Assembly: GCA_964590075.1 (NCBI GenBank)
Contig: CAZPXS010000015.1
Location: forward strand, 1-8,935
DNA from: JAGDVO01 sp964590075 [NCBI: uncultured Aquificales bacterium]
GTDB lineage: Bacteria; Thermosulfidibacterota; Thermosulfidibacteria; Thermosulfidibacterales
Direction of reading: 5' to 3'
DNA length: 8,935 bases
Shown here: one piece after another, positions 5,211-8,935 of the stretch
Numbering within the stretch: the stretch's first letter is position 1
How the letters are laid out: every line of letters starts with the position of its first letter
The notes under the pieces: model-generated
Seen by the model: only the letters and a program-made list of their open reading frames with translations
Database searches by the model: none
Told to the model about the DNA's origin: nothing
Made by a program: the position numbers and the translations under genes

Positions 5211-6159
5211 GCGTAACCTCCTGCTTTATTTTTCTCAAACTCTCCCCCGTCTTTCCCCAATAAACTTTTAGTATCTCTGCCATTATGCTAAGGGCAACTT
5301 CTTCAGGCGTAAAGCCACCAAGATCAAGTCCCGCAGGACAGTAAACCCTATCATCAAGGTCAAGATCTTCTGAGAGCTTTAAGAATCTCTTTCTTGAGCT
5401 GACAACACCTATGTAGGAAGCTCCAGACATCAAGGCTTGTTTCAAAGAAACTCTGTCCGCCTTTATGTTATGATTTGCCACCACTACAAAGCTCCCTTCT
5501 TCTATTTTCACTCTTTCGGAAGGCTCGTGCAGATAAACTTCAAACCCCAAGATGTTGGCAAGCTCGCGCATATAATGTGCTTCTTCTCCGCTTCCAAAGA
5601 TATGAATGGGTGGATAACGAAGAAGGATATCAAAAAAGATATCCCCATTAAGGTAAGGTCTTATACCGTAAGTGTGCAGTAGGTTCAGGGCTTCCTCCTT
5701 AGCTTGCGTTAAGTTTCCCACCGTTTCTTTTTCCGTAACTAAAAGTTTATCTTCCGAGAAGAGTCTTTTGGCTAAAACAAACCTTTCTCCTTTTATAACC
5801 GCATCAATCCAAGCATTTAGGACTTGGTCAAAGCGAAGAGGCTCTATGTATATATCCACTTCACCCGGACAGCCCAGCCACATTCCCCACGAGCTTTCAT
5901 CTTCCATGTTAATCCGCTCAAGTCTTGGAGAATCTTTCATTATCACTTCAAGGGCGGTATCCAAAAGACCCCTTTCAAGGCATCCTCCTGATATACTACA
6001 TATTTCTTCACCTTCTTCTGTAACTAAGAACTTTGCTCCTTCTTTCCTGTAAGAAGATCCTCTTACGCTGATTATGGTAAGAAGGGCGCATCGGACGCCC
6101 CTCTTTTTACAGTCCAGTATACCTTCCGCTAAAAGTTTAGCTTCCTTCCAAGTCTGCAC
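5194..6159 (-). CDS. XdhC/CoxI-family molybdenum hydroxylase maturation factor
   Basis: Members of this family bind the finished molybdenum cofactor, assist its sulfuration, and deliver it to xanthine dehydrogenase or CO dehydrogenase-type enzymes without becoming subunits. The 321-residue protein has both expected parts. The N-terminal XdhC_CoxI domain shows RGSSYRKEGAKFLV at 33-46, CSISGGCLE at 54-62 and GCPGEVDIYIEPL at 97-109; Cys54, Cys60 and Cys98 are candidates for cofactor handling. The C-terminal Rossmann-like domain shows HIFGSGEEA at 186-194, YIGVVSSRKR at 249-258 and CPAGLDLGGFTPEEVA at 274-289. Start GTG 6159 lies one base after the coxM stop with a G-rich Shine-Dalgarno (GGGGG, 6166-6170) six bases before it. 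It resembles CoxF and CoxI of carboxidotrophs; which of the two cannot be told, so I give no symbol. Confidence 0.87.
   Translation of the reverse strand: MQTWKEAKLLAEGILDCKKRGVRCALLTIISVRGSSYRKEGAKFLVTEEGEEICSISGGCLERGLLDTALEVIMKDSPRLERINMEDESSWGMWLGCPGEVDIYIEPLRFDQVLNAWIDAVIKGERFVLAKRLFSEDKLLVTEKETVGNLTQAKEEALNLLHTYGIRPYLNGDIFFDILLRYPPIHIFGSGEEAHYMRELANILGFEVYLHEPSERVKIEEGSFVVVANHNIKADRVSLKQALMSGASYIGVVSSRKRFLKLSEDLDLDDRVYCPAGLDLGGFTPEEVALSIMAEILKVYWGKTGESLRKIKQEVTHGIGG
5217..5222 (-). promoter_or_regulatory. Strong Shine-Dalgarno of coxG
   Basis: On the minus strand a perfect AGGAGG ends six bases before ATG 5210. It lies inside the 3' end of the xdhC-like gene, so coxG is translated from its own strong site although the genes overlap. 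Confidence 0.8.
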
Positions 6160-6160
6160 T

Positions 6161-7018
6161 TTAAACCCCCAAGGCTGTTCTTGCTACCCTCACAAAGAGA
6201 GCTTTAGCAAGGTTCCTTCTGTAATCGGCATCTGCATAGTAATCTCCTATTATGTCCTGACCCTCACCTACAAGCTCTGAAGCCTTCTTTATGGTATCCA
6301 GAGTTGCCTCCTTACCGGTGAGAAATTCTTCTACCTTTGAGTCTCTGTAAGGTACAGTGACGAAACCTCCAAAAGCTACCCTCGCACCATCTATCCTTCC
6401 ATTGCTTAAGGATAGCTTTACTGCACAATTAACTATAGCAAACCCTGTTGCAGGGTGTCCTATCTTCATATAGGATGCCCTTTCGTTATTCTTCATTACA
6501 GGTACTTTGACTTCTACCAGAAGCTCATCCGGTTCAAGGGCTGTGGTAAAAGTACCTACAAAAAAGTTGTCTACAGGAATTTCCCTGCTTCCTTTAGCAC
6601 CTTTTGTTACTAAGGTGGCACCCAAGGCGAGCATGGTAGGTGGATAATCCGCACTTGGGTCTGCGTGTGAGAGAGATCCTGCGATAGTTCCCATATTTCT
6701 CACTTGCACATCGGCTATCTCGCTCGCACATATAGATAGAACAGGAACTTTATCCTTTATAAGCTGGGATTTTTCCACTTCCCTGTGGGTAGTGAGCCCT
6801 CCTATACGCACCACATCACCGTCCTGCCTTATATACTTTAGCTCTTGTAGCCTGCCTATATCTATTATCTTTGAATATCTGGCAAATCTTAGCTTGAGCA
6901 TAGGGATAAGGCTTTGTCCACCAGCCAAAACCTTAGCTTCATCCCCAAACTTCTTTATGAGCTCTAAAGCTTCCTCTACCGTTTTAGCCCTGTAGTATTC
7001 AAAGGGTGCAGGTATCAT
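6161..7018 (-). CDS. coxM: FAD-binding medium subunit of a CO dehydrogenase-like molybdenum hydroxylase
   Basis: CoxM carries FAD and passes electrons from the iron-sulfur subunit to the acceptor. The 285 residues are the normal length. The two FAD-binding signatures of this flavoprotein fold are intact: AGGQSLIP at 32-39 and TIAGSLSHADPSAD at 111-124. The C-terminal CODH_flav_C domain covers about 176-282 and ends with the typical YADADYRRNLAKAL at 261-274. The gene starts three bases after the coxL stop and has a good Shine-Dalgarno in the end of coxL. The order L then M is that usual for form II clusters (S-L-M), whereas form I clusters are usually M-S-L. The enzyme acts in the cytoplasm. 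The substrate is not fixed by this subunit. Confidence 0.92.
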   Translation of the reverse strand: MIPAPFEYYRAKTVEEALELIKKFGDEAKVLAGGQSLIPMLKLRFARYSKIIDIGRLQELKYIRQDGDVVRIGGLTTHREVEKSQLIKDKVPVLSICASEIADVQVRNMGTIAGSLSHADPSADYPPTMLALGATLVTKGAKGSREIPVDNFFVGTFTTALEPDELLVEVKVPVMKNNERASYMKIGHPATGFAIVNCAVKLSLSNGRIDGARVAFGGFVTVPYRDSKVEEFLTGKEATLDTIKKASELVGEGQDIIGDYYADADYRRNLAKALFVRVARTALGV

Positions 7019-7021
7019 GGC

Positions 7022-8935
7022 TTACACCTCCAAATTATTTATTGCTCTCCATATCCTTGATGGTGTATAAGGACCATCAAGGTGTTTTACTCCAAACGGC
7101 TTTATAGCATCTATTATAGCGTTAGCAACTGCAACTTGAGCTGCAATGGCACCTTCCTCGCCAAGCCCTTTGGCACCAAGAGGGTTTGCAGGACTTGGAG
7201 TTTCCGTAAAGTAGGTTTCCATACTGGGAACTAAATGAGCTTTGGGAAGAGCATACTCGTTGAAAGAGCCAGTGAGTAGCTGACCATCTTCAGTATATAC
7301 TATGTTTTCGTACATGGCGTGACCTATACCATGCACTATACCTCCTTGTATCTGAGCTTCTGCAAGCAGAGGGTTTATTATTTTGCCAGCATCGTCAACA
7401 GCTACATATTTAATAAACTTCACCTCACCTGTATCTGGCATAACTTCTACCACACAGCAGTGAATACCGAAGGGGTAGGTGAAGTTAGGTGGGTCAAAGA
7501 AAGCCTCAGCCTCAAGCCCAGGTTCAACGCCTGGAGGTAAATTCCAAGCCACATTAGCTTGAAGAGCAACATCTTGAATGCTTACCTTCTTGGAAGGGTC
7601 CGACTTAAGGTAATAAATGCCTTCGCTGAACTCTACATCTTCTGGCCTTGTACCAAGCATGTGTGCAGCTATGAGTCTTCCCTTTTCTCTCACCTTCTCG
7701 GCAGCTTTATATACTGCAGAACCGCCAGTGGGAGTACCTCTGCTTCCATAAGTCCCCCATCCCATAGGTATCATGTCTGTATCTCCGTGAAGCACCTCTA
7801 TGGAATCCACGGGAACGCCGAGTACATCCGCCACTATCTGGGCATAGGTTGTATCCCCTCCTTGACCGTGAGAGTGTGCCCCAGAAAGAACGGTTACTTT
7901 ACCTGTAGGATGGACCCTGACTACCGCGCTTTCCCACTGTCCAGCTTGGAGTCCTACCGCACCTACGACAGGTGATGGCGCAAAACCGCATATGTCTATG
8001 CTTGAAACTATACCTATTCCTATGTATCTTCCCTCCTCCCTTGCCTTCTTTTGCATATCTCTGAGAGCTTTATAGTCAACTACCTCCTCAAACTTCTTTA
8101 AAACCTTACCAAAATCAATAGAGTCGTAGGAAAGCCCTGTAACTGTTTGCACATTTTCACCTGCCGGGAGATAATTTTTCTTTCTAAGCTCGAGAGGGTC
8201 CATGCCAAGTTCGTCTGCAACAAGATCCATCATCCTCTCAAGCAGGAATATGGCCTCGGGTCTGCCTGCACCCCTATCAGCATCCAAAAGCATGGTGTTG
8301 GTAAAAACCCCATGCATGACATAATCAAAGGCTTCTATTTTGTACGGACCAGGAAGTATAAGACCATGAAGAACCGTAGCAACACCAGGGGCGACAGTTC
8401 CTAAATAAGCTCCCATGTTAGCATAGCTTTTCCCTTTTATGCCGAGTATTCTCCCATCATTCTTTACGGCAAACTCCAGCTCTGCAAGAAAGTCTCTACC
8501 ATGTATAGATGCAACAAAATGCTCACTTCTTGTTTCCACCCACTTAACAGGCCTCTTGAGAAGCATAGAAGCATAGGAAATTATTAACTCTTCGTTGTAT
8601 ATATCTATCTTGGCTCCAAAGCCACCACCTACATCTGGAGCTATCACCCTTATCTTGTGTTCAGGTATACCTAGAACTACTGAAAGATAAAACCTGTGTA
8701 TGTGAGGATTCTGAGATGTCACCCAGAGAGTTAGCTTACTTGTAGCTGGATTATAGTCTGCTATACATGCCCGTGGCTCCATAGGAACAGGTGCAGCTCT
8801 ATTTATGTATATCCTCTGCTTCACTATCCTGTCTGCCTCGGAAAAGGCTCTTTCTACATCTCCACCTTTTATATGCCACCTGAGAGCTATGTTCCCTGGA
8901 GCTTCCTCATGTACTAGCGGAGCACCTTCTTGTAT
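7022..8935 (-). CDS. coxL: Molybdenum-binding large subunit, form II CO dehydrogenase-like (N-terminus cut by window edge)
   Basis: This is the catalytic subunit of a xanthine-oxidase-family hydroxylase. The frame stays open from GTG 8824 to the window edge and the added residues (QEGAPLVHEEAPGN...) are typical of the family, so the gene continues rightward; 637 residues are visible of roughly 780 usual. Numbering from the edge, cofactor and active-site motifs are: DVGGGFGAK at 101-109, GQGGDTTY at 357-364, QGGIVHGIGHAMYE at 530-543, and GAKGLGEEG at 587-595 with the catalytic glutamate. The active-site loop is DADRGAGR (218-225), the form II pattern AYRGAGR with Tyr changed to Asp. It lacks the cysteine of the form I AYxCSFR loop that binds copper, so CO oxidation is doubtful; an aldehyde or related carbonyl compound is as likely. 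The iron-sulfur subunit gene (coxS) is expected just upstream, outside the window. Confidence 0.92.
   Translation of the reverse strand: MQEGAPLVHEEAPGNIALRWHIKGGDVERAFSEADRIVKQRIYINRAAPVPMEPRACIADYNPATSKLTLWVTSQNPHIHRFYLSVVLGIPEHKIRVIAPDVGGGFGAKIDIYNEELIISYASMLLKRPVKWVETRSEHFVASIHGRDFLAELEFAVKNDGRILGIKGKSYANMGAYLGTVAPGVATVLHGLILPGPYKIEAFDYVMHGVFTNTMLLDADRGAGRPEAIFLLERMMDLVADELGMDPLELRKKNYLPAGENVQTVTGLSYDSIDFGKVLKKFEEVVDYKALRDMQKKAREEGRYIGIGIVSSIDICGFAPSPVVGAVGLQAGQWESAVVRVHPTGKVTVLSGAHSHGQGGDTTYAQIVADVLGVPVDSIEVLHGDTDMIPMGWGTYGSRGTPTGGSAVYKAAEKVREKGRLIAAHMLGTRPEDVEFSEGIYYLKSDPSKKVSIQDVALQANVAWNLPPGVEPGLEAEAFFDPPNFTYPFGIHCCVVEVMPDTGEVKFIKYVAVDDAGKIINPLLAEAQIQGGIVHGIGHAMYENIVYTEDGQLLTGSFNEYALPKAHLVPSMETYFTETPSPANPLGAKGLGEEGAIAAQVAVANAIIDAIKPFGVKHLDGPYTPSRIWRAINNLEV
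7027..7031 (-). promoter_or_regulatory. Shine-Dalgarno of coxM
   Basis: GGAGG on the minus strand, eight bases before ATG 7018, located within the last codons of coxL. It supports the ATG start and independent initiation within the operon. Confidence 0.75.

Noticed and set aside
7022-8824. coxL starting at GTG 8824
   Set aside because: The frame is open to the window edge and the upstream residues are typical of the family; the GTG is an internal valine codon.
7022-8935. Bona fide form I (copper) CO dehydrogenase
   Set aside because: The loop is DADRGAGR without the copper-binding cysteine, and the L-then-M gene order fits form II clusters.

Overview
The window looks like a chromosomal segment of a thermophilic, chemolithotrophic bacterium of the Aquificales, resembling Aquifex, Hydrogenobacter or Thermocrinis. 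The evidence is the compact overlapping genes, the purine-rich, Lys/Glu-heavy proteins, and a SelD whose N-terminus, including an in-frame TGA at codon 13 and Lys16, matches what I remember of Aquifex aeolicus SelD. This placement is inference from protein character, not from a search.

Layout from left to right. Positions 1-1389 hold the right part of an IS200/IS605-type (IS1341-like) element. It encodes a TnpB nuclease with a rearranged RuvC site, and its 3' end folds on paper into an omega-RNA scaffold with a pseudoknot. The element abuts the 3' end of selD (1386-2402, minus strand), only one base separating the two stop codons. selD is a selenoprotein gene: reading through the TGA at 2364-2366 gives a 338-residue protein with Sec13 and Lys16, and a SECIS-like hairpin follows the TGA. 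The only real intergenic region in the window (2403-2505) carries two divergent promoters whose -35 boxes form one 13-bp palindrome, plus a second near-identical palindrome 32 bp away. To its right, a lipoprotein of unknown function (2506-4050) and a MocA-like molybdopterin cytidylyltransferase (4056-4667) form a plus-strand operon. The MocA gene overlaps, tail to tail, the end of a minus-strand operon read coxL, coxM, xdhC-like, coxG (8935 down to 4629). coxL runs off the right edge.

How the genes fit together. CoxL and CoxM are the molybdenum and FAD subunits of a xanthine-oxidase-family hydroxylase of the form II (CODH-like) type; the iron-sulfur subunit is not in the window and is probably upstream of coxL. 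MocA would make the cytosine-dinucleotide form of the molybdenum cofactor, the XdhC-like protein would mature and insert it, and CoxG would tether the enzyme to the membrane. The substrate is uncertain because CoxL lacks the cysteine that binds copper in true CO dehydrogenases. SelD supplies selenophosphate; whether it only serves selenoprotein synthesis or also the molybdenum enzyme is open.

Essentially every base outside 2403-2505 is coding or part of the mobile element. I see no tRNA, rRNA or CRISPR array.
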